Assembly: GCF_026965535.1 (NCBI RefSeq)
Contig: NZ_CP114039.1
Location: 4,216,001-4,280,000 of the forward strand
Source: Corallococcus sp. NCRR
GTDB taxonomy: Bacteria; Myxococcota; Myxococcia; Myxococcales; Myxococcaceae
Reading direction: 5' to 3'
Length of the DNA: 64,000 nucleotides
The position numbers and the translations under genes were made by a program. Shown piece by piece: positions 24,862-33,968 of the stretch. The first letter of the stretch is position 1. Each line of letters begins with the position of its first letter. The notes beneath the pieces are model-generated. The model had not been told where the DNA came from and did no database searches. It was given only the letters and a program-made list of their open reading frames with translations.

Positions 24862-27777
24862 CTACCGCAGGGGCACGCGCTTGAGCCTGAAGGGCGAGGG
24901 GCTCTCGCTCATCGTGAAGTAGCTCGCGCCGTTGGCCTCGTACTCGATCGCCTCCCCCTGGCCCTCGGAGGTGTCAGTCAGCGCGACGGGCGTCGCGAAG
25001 ACGGCCGACTCGAAGCCAAGCCCCGGCGTCGCACGGAACTCGTAGACAGTGCGGTAGGTGCGAAGGAGGAAGCGATCCGCGCATGGGTGGATCGCCGCCG
25101 CGGTCGCGGCCGAGAAGTTGGCGTCTCCGTTCAGCGGCAGTTGGATCGTGTGGACGTGGATCAGCGTGGCCTGCGCGCCCGGCGTCAGCGGCTGGGGGAA
25201 CTTGTACACGCCGCTCTGCCCCGTGCCCCCGTTCTTGGTGACGACGTAGATGTCCCCGGTGGTGGGGTGCACCATCAGCGACTCCGCGTCCTTCGCGCCG
25301 TCCGGATAGACGAACGGCAAGGCCTCGGCGACGAGCCCCCCCGAGGTCTGGCCGTTGGCGAGATCCGGCTCGGGCACGCGGTAGATCGTGAACGACGTGG
25401 GGCTGCCACCCGGAGGGAAGTTGGCGCTCGACTTCCCGATGTCACCGATGAAGATGCACGAGCCGCTCGGGCAGGGCCCGGTTGCGAGGTCCTCCCAGTC
25501 GGCCGGCGTCACGTTGGTGACGTTGAACGTGCCGATCGTGCTCGCGTTGAGGGTGTTGATCGCGACGATCGCGGTGGTGTCCTCGTTGTGCACGTAGAGC
25601 GCGTTGCCGACCACGCGGCTCGCGGCCAGGCCCGAGGGCTCCACGATTTCCGGCGCGGTCACGGTGCCCTGGAGCGTGAAGGTGCTCGCGTACGTGTTTC
25701 CGACCATGCAACTGGGGGCGTTGGCGGCGCGCAGGACGATCACGTGCGCGGTGTTGGTCTGCACGAACGCGGAGCTGCCGGAGAGGCCCGTCTGGAGGCC
25801 CGGCGCGGTGAGCGACCGGTAGGCCGCATTGAAGAGCAGTCCATTGGTGTGACCCAGGCACGCGTCGAAGGCCTCGGTGAAGCCGAGCGGCGGCTCGATG
25901 CCAGTGGCAGGGCAGGTGGCGTCCGGCCAGACCTGTGAGCCGTACCAGACGGCGAGGCCACCCGCGCTGCCAGTCACTACGTCGGGCACGGTGAACGACG
26001 CGGAGTCGCCGTTCTTCTGGCCTGCGTGCACGTCGATTGGCTGGATCGGATCGACGCCGCTGAAGGCCTCCACGCTCCCCGCCATGTGGGTGGTCGCGTC
26101 CAGTCCGAACGCGTAGCTCGCGGGCTCGGAGGCGCCCGCGACGCGGTAGAAGATCCAGGTGCGGATGGCCCAGGCGCTCTGCTCCGAGCGCAGGAACGTC
26201 CAGCCGGCGGGCGGCGTGACGGTCGCGGAGATGTTGTTGCGCACGGTCACCCGCGCGATGAGCGCGTCGTTGGCCGCGGTCCCCGACGGCTTGGGGATCG
26301 ACAGCGAAGCGATCGACAGGCCGCTGTGGCGCGAGCTCCCACGCAACGCGACCCCCGAGGACGGTGCGACCTCGGCGCGGCGAAGGGCGACGACCTGCGC
26401 GACGTTGGTCTCGGCGAACGTCGAGCTCCCGTTGAACGGTCCCTGGAGGCCGGCACCGGAGAGGGGCATGAAGGCGGCGTTGAAGACGAGGCCCTGGGAC
26501 GAGGACACCAGGCAGGTGTCGTAGGTCTCGGCGAAGCCCACGGGGGGCTCGATCGCCGGGGTCGGACACGCGGCGCCGGTCCACGCCTGCGCGCCGAACC
26601 AGACGGCAGCCCCGCCCGCGGTCGAGGTGCTCAGCTGTGGCGTCGTGAAGGCCGTCGAGCCGCTGTTGCTCTTGCCAGCGTGCGTGTCGATCGGGTTGGA
26701 CGGATTGACGCCGGCATACGCCACGAGGTTGCCGACGAGGTAGCTCGCGATGGAACTCTGGAACGTGTGGCTCGCGGGCTCGCTGGCGGTGGCGACGCGG
26801 ACGAAGACCCAGCCGCGGATGCTCCAGGTGCTCATGTCGGTGCGCACCAGCGTCCAACCCGCGGGAGGGGTGAGCTCGGCGCCGATCTGGTTCCGGTTCG
26901 CAAGGTGCGCCAGCAGCACGTTACCGGCGGCGACGCCCGTAGGGGTCGAGAGGGTCAGGCTGGTGACCGTCTTGCCGCTCGCGTGCGTGGTGCCGACGAG
27001 GGTGATCTCCCCGGTGGCCGGCGGCTGGAGGGGACGCAGCACCACCGCGTGCGTGATGTTGGTGTTGGGGAGCGTGGAGCTGCCGGTGAAGGCGGGCTGG
27101 GCACCCGCGGCCCCGAGCTCCGAGGTGGCGGCGCTGTGCAGCACGCCGAGCGACGACGAGACGAGGCAGGTGTCGAGCTGCTCGGTGAAGCCCGTCGGAG
27201 GGGTGTGGGCCGCGGGGCACGCGGCGCCTCCCCAGACCTGGGCCGAGAACCACACTGCGAGGCCGTTCGCGGACGACGTGGTGGCGACGGGCAGCGCGAG
27301 GCTCGCGCTGTTGCCATTCTTCTGGCCCACGTGCACGTCGATTGGCTGGAGCGGATCCGCGCCAGACACCGCGACCAGGGTGGCCGCCATGGAGCTGGCG
27401 AGGTCGAGGGTGAAGGTGTGACTGCTCGGCTCGGCCGCGCTGGCCACGCGGAGGAAGAGCCAGGACTTGATGGCCGAGGCGCTCTGCTCGGAGCGCAGTA
27501 GCGTCCAGCCAGCGGGTGGGGTGGCGATGGCGGTGACGGCCTCGCGATTGCTCAGCTGCATCACCAGCACATCTCCGGCGGCCGTACCGACGGGGGTGGG
27601 GATGGAGAGGGTGGTGGTGGCCAGGCCGCTCGCGCTGGTGGTTCCTCGCACGGAGAGCGTGGAGAGGCCCTGGGCCGTCGTCGCATCCTGTACGTCGTCG
27701 GGTTGCGCGAATTCAGTCGTTCCACAGGCGGCCATCAGTAGGGCGGCCGCGAGCCACAGACTTCGGAATGGGGTCAT
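24862..27777 (-). CDS. Large lipoprotein: three ~230-aa repeats plus C-terminal propeller-like domain
   Basis: 971 aa from ATG 27777 (reading upstream from there is not signal-like). A lipoprotein signal ends L-L-M-A-A-C-G. Three tandem copies of a beta-rich module follow (about residues 40-270, 270-500 and 500-720). Each has T-P-P-A-G-W-T-x-x-R, a S-E-P-x-S-x-x-F phrase, P-I-D-x-H-x-G-x-x-N and a C-P-x-x-x-x-x-P-P-x-G-F-x-E-x-x-D-x-C-L pair of Cys. The last 250 residues (V-E-P-S-G-L-A-A-S-R, D-W-E-D-L-A-T-G-P, F-I-G-D-I-G, D-A-E-S-L-M-V-H-P) look like a beta-propeller. It is probably surface-exposed. Function unknown. Confidence 0.85.
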   Translation of the reverse strand: MTPFRSLWLAAALLMAACGTTEFAQPDDVQDATTAQGLSTLSVRGTTSASGLATTTLSIPTPVGTAAGDVLVMQLSNREAVTAIATPPAGWTLLRSEQSASAIKSWLFLRVASAAEPSSHTFTLDLASSMAATLVAVSGADPLQPIDVHVGQKNGNSASLALPVATTSSANGLAVWFSAQVWGGAACPAAHTPPTGFTEQLDTCLVSSSLGVLHSAATSELGAAGAQPAFTGSSTLPNTNITHAVVLRPLQPPATGEITLVGTTHASGKTVTSLTLSTPTGVAAGNVLLAHLANRNQIGAELTPPAGWTLVRTDMSTWSIRGWVFVRVATASEPASHTFQSSIASYLVGNLVAYAGVNPSNPIDTHAGKSNSGSTAFTTPQLSTSTAGGAAVWFGAQAWTGAACPTPAIEPPVGFAETYDTCLVSSSQGLVFNAAFMPLSGAGLQGPFNGSSTFAETNVAQVVALRRAEVAPSSGVALRGSSRHSGLSIASLSIPKPSGTAANDALIARVTVRNNISATVTPPAGWTFLRSEQSAWAIRTWIFYRVAGASEPASYAFGLDATTHMAGSVEAFSGVDPIQPIDVHAGQKNGDSASFTVPDVVTGSAGGLAVWYGSQVWPDATCPATGIEPPLGFTEAFDACLGHTNGLLFNAAYRSLTAPGLQTGLSGSSAFVQTNTAHVIVLRAANAPSCMVGNTYASTFTLQGTVTAPEIVEPSGLAASRVVGNALYVHNEDTTAIVAINTLNASTIGTFNVTNVTPADWEDLATGPCPSGSCIFIGDIGKSSANFPPGGSPTSFTIYRVPEPDLANGQTSGGLVAEALPFVYPDGAKDAESLMVHPTTGDIYVVTKNGGTGQSGVYKFPQPLTPGAQATLIHVHTIQLPLNGDANFSAATAAAIHPCADRFLLRTYRTVYEFRATPGLGFESAVFATPVALTDTSEGQGEAIEYEANGASYFTMSESPSPFRLKRVPLR

Positions 27778-28241
27778 GGGGTTTCGATCGGGTGTCGACT
27801 CACCGGACTGGAGGTCCGGGAATCGGCCATGTGAAGGACCCCGAAGTGCGAAGCGCAATCGACTGTCATGACACGGGAAAGCTGCCGTGAAATGGTTGGG
27901 AACGTCGGGTGTCATCGAAAGAAGGTGGCAGCCCTGTCCATGCGGTCACGCGGAGTCCTTGGAGAACGCGAAGCCCAAAGATGTTCGCGCACGGTGCAAG
28001 GGCCGAAGGGCGGTCGGCACCCCGAGGGGTGGGTCTCCAGGCAAGCCTTGTGACCGTGGCTGTGACCGGCTCGTGACGTCAGCGGAACGGTGCTGACATC
28101 CTGTGATCTGGAGCGTGCCTGGAACTGTGGGCTTCGTCGAACTCGTGGGGCACGAGGCCCTTTGGAGGCCCTGCTCTTCGGGCGTCCGACCCAGGGGGAG
28201 TCGATTGGGGTGTGCTGTGTTCGTGGCCGCTGCTGCTTCTG

Positions 28242-28287
28242 CTTCTCGCTCTCCGACATCGAACACCCTTCCATCACATCGTGGGTG
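28242..28287. repeat. 46-bp identical repeat, copy 2 (IS3 5' end)
   Basis: Identical to 19394-19439. Here only the upstream region and first codons of the IS3 orfA (minus strand M-S-E-S-E-K) remain before unrelated sequence, so it is a short IS3 scar between the large lipoprotein and the toxin cassette. The surrounding 27778-28398 shows no convincing gene. Confidence 0.85.
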
Positions 28288-28398
28288 CCCACGAAAGCGG
28301 GGGACTCTCACAATGCCCCACCCGGTCTCCGCCTTGTCGGACTGAACAGGGAACCTCTGTGCTGAGCGCCCCTGCTGGGGCCTGCCGCGGAGGCGTCG

Positions 28399-29844
28399 AT
28401 GGGCATGCGTTGGAGTTGGGCCGTCGTCGTGCTGCTGCTGTTGCCCGGGGCCGGAGGGGCGCAGGAGGCCATCACTCCAGAAGACTTCGACGCCACCGTG
28501 CGAAGGCTGGAGGAGGCCATCTCCGACAAGTCTCCCGGCGAGGAGGAAGAGGGAGAGGCTCAGCCCGAGCAGGAGGCCTCTGCGTCCGCGACGGCCGACT
28601 CAACACCGCCGTGGACAAACCTGCTGCGCATGGACGCGTCAACTTTGACGTTGCTGCCTCGGAGGGGCGAGGGCACCGCGGAAGGCTTCGTACAGGTGGA
28701 GCCCATGGTGGCTTTGGGGAAGGGGGAGTCGGTGCGCCTCATTCTTGGTGCGCCGGTGCGGCTGCGGCTGCGGGGCGGAGGAGAGGGCGCGGGCCTCGTG
28801 AGGAAGGAGGACTGGGACACGCTGTCCGACTGGGGGCAGGTGGTGCGCCTCTTCATGGTGGGAGGGGACACGCCCAACTCGGTTTGGTTGGGGATGATGG
28901 AGGGCTACTCTCTCCTGTCCGGGCACCTGGTGCGGCGCTACGGCAACCGCGTCAACCCCGACTACCACCCGGCCGGCGTCATCGCGACGGGGACGCTGGG
29001 GCCGGTGTACGCGGAGGCCTTCGCTTCGGACGTGTTGAGCGCTCGCCTGGCGGGGGCGGAGGTTGCCCTGGACGTGCAGCACGTTCTCTTCGGCCGGCCT
29101 CCTGTCCCGGGGCGGTACACGCTGGCGCTGTCGGCGGTGCATGATTGGGGGCGGGGGGGCGGCACCGCGAGGCCCATGACGCTGGCGCACCTGGACGCCA
29201 CCGCCGTGGTGCTGCGGCGCGGGCGCAAGGGCCAGAGGGTGGAGGCGCACCTGCTAGGCGGGTGGGGTGGACGCCCGGGCGAGGGCGGGGCCTGGGGCGC
29301 GGTGGCAGGCGTGGGCGTAGATGCGCTGACGCCGACGGTGGACATGCGGGCCCGCCTGGAGGGGCGCCTGCAGCGAGGAGGCTTCCGGCAGGGCGCCTTC
29401 GGCCCGGACCACGAGCTGGCGCGCTTCCAGGTGGCAGGCCCGGCCTCGGTACCGCTGGCGGAGTCGTCCTTCCCGGAAGGGGCTTCCGCCTACGGGGAAG
29501 TGATTCTCAGTTGGGACGCGGTGCGGCTGAGTGGCATGCGCCAGCGACACCTCTTCCTCTCCCTGGGAGTAGAGGCCTTTTCTTGGGGCCGGGTGGACGT
29601 GGACGGGCGGGTGGAGGCGCAGCTCTTCCACCGCAACCTCACGGTAGGCGTCGGCGGACTGGCGACGGCCATGGGACAGCCGGGAGCGCGCTACCTCGTC
29701 TCGGGGGAGGCTCGGTGGCGCTTCCTGGGAGGCAACCTCTACGCACTGGGGCAGGGCGGCACGCTGCTGTTTCCCACGCCGGAGGGGACGCTGCGGCCGG
29801 GAGCCTTCGCGGCCGTGGGGCTGGGGGTGGACAATGCGCGCTGA
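28399..29844 (+). CDS. Exported beta-strand-rich protein, SitB-like helper of a toxin cassette
   Basis: 481 aa; GGAGG lies 5 bases before the ATG. A Sec signal (V-V-V-L-L-L-L-P-G-A-G-G-A-Q) is followed by an acidic Glu-rich linker (residues 32-60) and a long region of alternating hydrophobic/Gly residues typical of an outer-membrane beta-barrel (for example L-R-L-R-G-G-G-E-G, Y-A-L-G-Q-G-G-T-L-L-F). The stop overlaps the lipoprotein start by 11 bp. In the myxobacterial sitBAI operons the first gene encodes an envelope helper that raises toxin levels. Gene order and export signal fit that role, but the assignment rests on context, not on a recognised domain. Confidence 0.7.
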   Translation: MGMRWSWAVVVLLLLPGAGGAQEAITPEDFDATVRRLEEAISDKSPGEEEEGEAQPEQEASASATADSTPPWTNLLRMDASTLTLLPRRGEGTAEGFVQVEPMVALGKGESVRLILGAPVRLRLRGGGEGAGLVRKEDWDTLSDWGQVVRLFMVGGDTPNSVWLGMMEGYSLLSGHLVRRYGNRVNPDYHPAGVIATGTLGPVYAEAFASDVLSARLAGAEVALDVQHVLFGRPPVPGRYTLALSAVHDWGRGGGTARPMTLAHLDATAVVLRRGRKGQRVEAHLLGGWGGRPGEGGAWGAVAGVGVDALTPTVDMRARLEGRLQRGGFRQGAFGPDHELARFQVAGPASVPLAESSFPEGASAYGEVILSWDAVRLSGMRQRHLFLSLGVEAFSWGRVDVDGRVEAQLFHRNLTVGVGGLATAMGQPGARYLVSGEARWRFLGGNLYALGQGGTLLFPTPEGTLRPGAFAAVGLGVDNAR

Positions 29845-32029
29845 GCGACTGCCGTGCGGCGTGGTGGGCCTGGTGCTGGCCCTGGCCCTCCTGACGTCGG
29901 GGTGTGCCTCGCTGCCCTCACGGGCGGGCCCTGGAGGCACCCTGGCTGCCGTCTCGGGCGCGACACCCCTGGCGGCCTTGGGGCGCGGTGCTGTCGCGAG
30001 TCTCCCCGAGGACGAGGCGCTCGAAGACTTCGACGCGGAGTCCGCGGACGGACCGCTTCTGCACCGCCGCCGGGCCACGCCGTCTCCACCGAATCCCGGT
30101 CGAGGAGAAACGGCGCCCCTGCGTGTGGTGGGGGCCCTGGCAGGTGTGTGCGGGGACGTCCCCGCGGGCTGGCCGCACCTGGACTCGGAGGACGAGGTGC
30201 TGGCGCCCTTCCTGGCGTGCACCACGCCCGCGGCCTTCCTGGCCTTGCAGCGCCAGGTGGACATGCCCCGGCTGGTGGAGGCCCTCTCGGACTGGAACGC
30301 CGTCCGGCTGGGCGCCTTGGGCCCCCTGGAGGCCGAGGCTGCCCGCGTCCTCCTCAAGAAACGCGCGACCTTCCTCGCTACCGCCGTCGAGAAGCACGGC
30401 CTGGCCAAGGCGGAAGTCCTCGCCCTCTTCGTCCTGCACACCTCGCACGACGACGAGGTGCGGCAGCTCTTGCGCCTGCTGGCCGAGGACAAGCTGCTGA
30501 AGCGCGCCTTGGGGGCCATGGAGGTGGTGCGCGAGGAGCTGAAGCAGCGAAGCATGGCCCTCACTGACTTCCCGGAGCGGAGCTTCCGGGGCGGCGACAT
30601 CGCGCGCGGGCTGGGGCGGGCCGCAGACGACGTCGCGGCCTCCATTCCCCTCGTCGGCGGAAGCCGGAGCGTGGATGCGTCCGCGCTGCCCCTGCAGCTC
30701 CCACCACCCTACCAGGCTGCGTACGAGGAGGTGGAGAACGCCCAATTCCTGGGGGCCTTCTCGCCGGGCAACGTGGCCCTGGCGTCCTTCGACCACCTCA
30801 CCTTCGGTGTGCCGCTGGGCTTCTACCACCTGGCGGCGGGGACGGCGCAGGGTGGGGCCTCCCTCGCCAAGGGGGAGTTCGAGGAGGCCACGCGGCAGTT
30901 GGCGCCCGCGGCCCTCATGGTGGGGCTGTATGCGGGAGGGGAGGGAGCGCGCGCGCTTCGTGAAGCTGGCGTCTCCCGCCTGGAGCGCGCTCGCCTCCAA
31001 GCGGTGGTGTCCCGCGTGGAGTCGCTGAAGGCGGTGCTGGAGAGGTTGGAGGCGCGAGTCGGGGAGAGCGTCGTGGGGGAGTTGGCGCGCTATCTCCAGC
31101 AGGACCGGGATGCAGCCATTCTGGTGGCGGAGTGGGGCGAGGCGGGCGCGCTGGCGTTGTACGAGGCGCGAGGCAACGTCGCGCAGGCACAGGCCACATT
31201 GGCCGTACGGTACCGAGAGTCCCCGAGTGCTGTGTCCGCCGGCGGGGGCTCCGGGAGAAGGGGCGGTACTCTGCCCTCCGTGCCTCCCGAGGCGGCCGGG
31301 CTTCCTGCGGAAGTGGCGGAGGCGAAGTTCAAGCAGTTGGAGGCGGAGTTTCCCGGGGAGCGTCTGTCGATGAACGCGGTGGAGCTGACGAGGCACCGCC
31401 AGGACCTGCAGAAGGCGGCTCCCGCCGAGGTCAAGGTGGAGCCACTATGGGACGACTACGTGGCGTACCTGGAGACGAGGGCCGCGGAAATCAAGCAGGG
31501 GATTGCGGAGAAGGGCCCCCTGAAGTGGGCGGGCTACCGGCTCGTACGCGACAGGTACGCCCGGGGCCTGGCCTTCGAGAGGATGATGGTCGCTCTCCTG
31601 GAGGCGGACGCGGTCCTGCCCCGGGCGCAGCGGCGGTGGCTCAAGGACTTCGACCAGCCGCGCATCGAGACGCACGTGGGGGTGGCGAAGGCGGACCTCC
31701 GCTTCGCGGATGTGCTCGTCATCGAAGAGGGGCGAGCGGCTGGCTCGACGCCTCGTGTGGAGACGTTCAGCTTCAAGAGCCGGGATCTCAAGCTGCTGGA
31801 TAACGATGCGCTCGTTGCACAAATGACTACGGATGCGAGGAATGCGCTGAGGTATTACGGGGGGAAGCTGGAGGTGCTGCGGAAAGGGATACGACAGAGC
31901 GCCCAGGTCCAAAGGGTCCGGCTCGTATATGAGGGCGGAGGACTCAAGCCTAAGAAGGCAGAGACGTTGGAGGCAGCTATGGGCGAAGCACAGGACAGGG
32001 TCAGCGGGGTGGAGGTGGTGGTCCAATGA
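29834..32029 (+). CDS. Large lipoprotein with C-terminal nuclease-like domain, SitA-like toxin candidate
   Basis: 731 aa. A lipoprotein signal ends L-L-T-S-G-C-A-S. The long middle is helical and Ala/Leu/Glu-rich, with a hydrophobic stretch near L-G-F-Y-H-L-A-A-G-T-A. A Gly/Ser linker near residues 466-480 precedes the C-terminal domain. That domain has K-A-D-L-R-F-A-D-V-L-V-I-E (D621, D626) and V-E-T-F-S-F-K-S-R (E643, K648), reminiscent of a PD-(D/E)xK nuclease fold, then Y-Y-G-G-K-L-E-V-L. SitA proteins are lipoproteins with variable C-terminal toxins moved between kin by TraA/B outer-membrane exchange. Lipoprotein plus nuclease-like tail plus a coupled downstream immunity-like gene (ATGA) fits. 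Toxicity and catalytic residues are inferred. Confidence 0.72.
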   Translation: MRAERLPCGVVGLVLALALLTSGCASLPSRAGPGGTLAAVSGATPLAALGRGAVASLPEDEALEDFDAESADGPLLHRRRATPSPPNPGRGETAPLRVVGALAGVCGDVPAGWPHLDSEDEVLAPFLACTTPAAFLALQRQVDMPRLVEALSDWNAVRLGALGPLEAEAARVLLKKRATFLATAVEKHGLAKAEVLALFVLHTSHDDEVRQLLRLLAEDKLLKRALGAMEVVREELKQRSMALTDFPERSFRGGDIARGLGRAADDVAASIPLVGGSRSVDASALPLQLPPPYQAAYEEVENAQFLGAFSPGNVALASFDHLTFGVPLGFYHLAAGTAQGGASLAKGEFEEATRQLAPAALMVGLYAGGEGARALREAGVSRLERARLQAVVSRVESLKAVLERLEARVGESVVGELARYLQQDRDAAILVAEWGEAGALALYEARGNVAQAQATLAVRYRESPSAVSAGGGSGRRGGTLPSVPPEAAGLPAEVAEAKFKQLEAEFPGERLSMNAVELTRHRQDLQKAAPAEVKVEPLWDDYVAYLETRAAEIKQGIAEKGPLKWAGYRLVRDRYARGLAFERMMVALLEADAVLPRAQRRWLKDFDQPRIETHVGVAKADLRFADVLVIEEGRAAGSTPRVETFSFKSRDLKLLDNDALVAQMTTDARNALRYYGGKLEVLRKGIRQSAQVQRVRLVYEGGGLKPKKAETLEAAMGEAQDRVSGVEVVVQ

Positions 32030-33360
32030 AAGTGCTGGATGCTCACGACCCAAGTGTCGACGACAACTTCCTGTTTTCGTTCGAAGGCGCCTTCGACCAG
32101 ATGGCGGAGGTCGAGCGTGAGGTTGCTCCCTTTCTTCAGGCTCTCGTTGCCTTCGCTGGCAAGTGGATGCCGGACGCTGTTCGAGGAAAGCGCAGGCGCA
32201 AATTCTCCCGAGAAAATGTTTGGGAATCTCTGAAGGAGCGCCGCGACGAGAACAGCACGTCCATTGGGCTCTTTCGTGCGCGCTCGCCTGAGTTGGATAT
32301 GTCGCTCAGTCTTCGGTTTCCGCCGCTCGATCCGAAGCTACGAATTTGGATCGATGTGAAGCCTCTCTCGCTCTTTTCTGAGGCAGAGGAGTGCAGGCGG
32401 TTCATCGAAATGGTCCGGGCATGGGCTATCCGCTACCCGACGCCGTATGCTTCGGCCCACAGCATGGCTGACCGTGAGCTGGCGGGCTTCCCCCATTTCG
32501 GCCGCGAAGCTGAGGTTTCTCGGAGGGATGGATTCGACAAGGTCTACGAGGTGTGTTGGCTGAACGTTTTCGGCCCGAAGCTGGTGAAGACGGTAGGTCG
32601 CGAGCGGATGCTCTCGACTCCTGCGTACTTCGTGGAGGAACTCTCCAACGGCTCCGTCCTCCTGGTGCTAAGTCCGACTGCTGCGGACTTCGCGAGCGAC
32701 GAGGCGCGTGTGGCCCAGGCCCGCGCGCACGTCCACCTGCGGCCGGACCTCGACTTCGACACGGTGCTGCGCAAGCTGCGGGAGCGCCGCGCCGCGCTCT
32801 TGCCCGTCGAGCCGCGCTTCCACCCTGACGTGGCGCCCTTCCTCTCGCGGTTGCCGGACGAGTTCGCAATCAGCGAGCGGCAACGGAAGATTGCCGAGCT
32901 CAACGCCTTCCGGCCTCCTGCGCCTGAAGAGTGGCTGCCGGTCGCCCTTCCATCGGACGTGACGAATCCGGAGCGCGTCCTCGAGTCCTACGGCGACTTG
33001 TCTGAAGGACTCGTGGCGGCACTGCATACCAAGGTGCCCTCCATCATGGACGAGACGGCCGAGTCTCTCACGGACCTCGACTTCTTCTTCTGGAGGGAGA
33101 ACTTCCCGGAGCGGTACACGCGCGAACTCATCGACAGCCACACATCTCCAGCGCTGGGGGCCTACCTGGGGGACGTGCTGGTGCGGCGGTTGGGCGGAAC
33201 GTGGGTGCTGCGGGCGAAAATGGAGGAGTCCCAGGTGCGCGTTGGGAAGCGCGTCTGGCTGCCCTTCCTCCGCGCGCGTCGGTACATGCAGTCGCGCGAG
33301 TCGCTGCTGGACTACTCGCTCACGCAGTTCTTCAAGGAGGCTGAGCGGTACCGGCCCTGA
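32026..33360 (+). CDS. Immunity-like protein (Imm52-like N-terminus), SitI candidate
   Basis: 444 aa, no signal peptide. The ATG overlaps the toxin-candidate stop (ATGA). The N-terminal half (L-S-L-R-F-P-P-L-D-P-K-L-R-I-W-I-D-V, then M-V-R-A-W-A-I-R-Y-P) resembles the Imm52 immunity family as I recall it. The second half (E-R-Q-R-K-I-A-E-L-N-A-F-R-P-P, R-V-W-L-P-F-x-R-A, S-R-E-S-L-L-D-Y-S-L-T-Q) is a conserved myxobacterial module often seen beside toxin genes. A cytoplasmic antitoxin role is inferred from position and family. The 330 bp that follow contain no evident gene. Confidence 0.7.
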   Translation: MKVLDAHDPSVDDNFLFSFEGAFDQMAEVEREVAPFLQALVAFAGKWMPDAVRGKRRRKFSRENVWESLKERRDENSTSIGLFRARSPELDMSLSLRFPPLDPKLRIWIDVKPLSLFSEAEECRRFIEMVRAWAIRYPTPYASAHSMADRELAGFPHFGREAEVSRRDGFDKVYEVCWLNVFGPKLVKTVGRERMLSTPAYFVEELSNGSVLLVLSPTAADFASDEARVAQARAHVHLRPDLDFDTVLRKLRERRAALLPVEPRFHPDVAPFLSRLPDEFAISERQRKIAELNAFRPPAPEEWLPVALPSDVTNPERVLESYGDLSEGLVAALHTKVPSIMDETAESLTDLDFFFWRENFPERYTRELIDSHTSPALGAYLGDVLVRRLGGTWVLRAKMEESQVRVGKRVWLPFLRARRYMQSRESLLDYSLTQFFKEAERYRP

Positions 33361-33690
33361 ACCGACTCCGGCACGGAGGTCCAGAAGTTGTGAGCGCCGC
33401 AGGAGGAGCCCGATTCGGTAGGGCTCGCTCCCAGCGGCATGTTCCACTTTCGCAGGCAGCGACATCGTTGACGATGGCGTCCACCGCCTGTCGCAGTGCA
33501 ATGGAGTTACTGCGGTCAGCACTCAATCTGGGCAACCGCGTCCCCTTGTGTCAGAGAGGAAGTCGCCTCCAGGTAGCCCGAGCTGCTATGATGCAACGTT
33601 GGCGTTTGCTGGGCTGTGGGGCTGGTTGGGAACTGGTCGCTTTTTCACTGCGCAGGCCCGGAGCGTTCGGGACCTGCGATGGGGTGCGCA

Positions 33691-33939
33691 ATGACGTTGA
33701 GCGATTATCTTGCATTGCCGGACCTGCACTCTCTCTCTGTCGACGAGGTTGAAGCGCTAAACAAGGAACTCTCCAAGGCGGAACTGAAAGACATTCCGCC
33801 AGAGAAGCGCTCGCAAGTAATTGACTACCTTGATGCCGCGCTCTTGTGTAGCGCCGAGGGGCTGAACATCCGAGCCGTGGCCCTGGACATCCAAAGCGAT
33901 TTGAGCAGGCTCTTTGAGGAATTGAAGGCAGCGTCATGA
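33691..33939 (+). CDS. Small acidic helical protein, unknown function
   Basis: 82 aa from ATG 33691: M-T-L-S-D-Y-L-A-L-P-D-L-H-S-L-S-V-D-E-V-E-A-L-N and D-I-P-P-E-K-R-S-Q-V-I-D-Y-L-D-A-A-L. It is strongly helical and acidic, like many orphan immunity or antitoxin proteins. There is no partner of the usual kind next to it and no recognised domain. Location just after the toxin cassette is suggestive only. Confidence 0.55.
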   Translation: MTLSDYLALPDLHSLSVDEVEALNKELSKAELKDIPPEKRSQVIDYLDAALLCSAEGLNIRAVALDIQSDLSRLFEELKAAS

Positions 33940-33968
33940 CGCACGCGCCTTCGGATCTAAGCTAGAGC

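Noticed and set aside
27912-28292. Minus-strand frame starting M-S-E-S-E-K
   Set aside because: Only the first codons belong to an IS3 orfA; the rest is unrelated low-complexity sequence.
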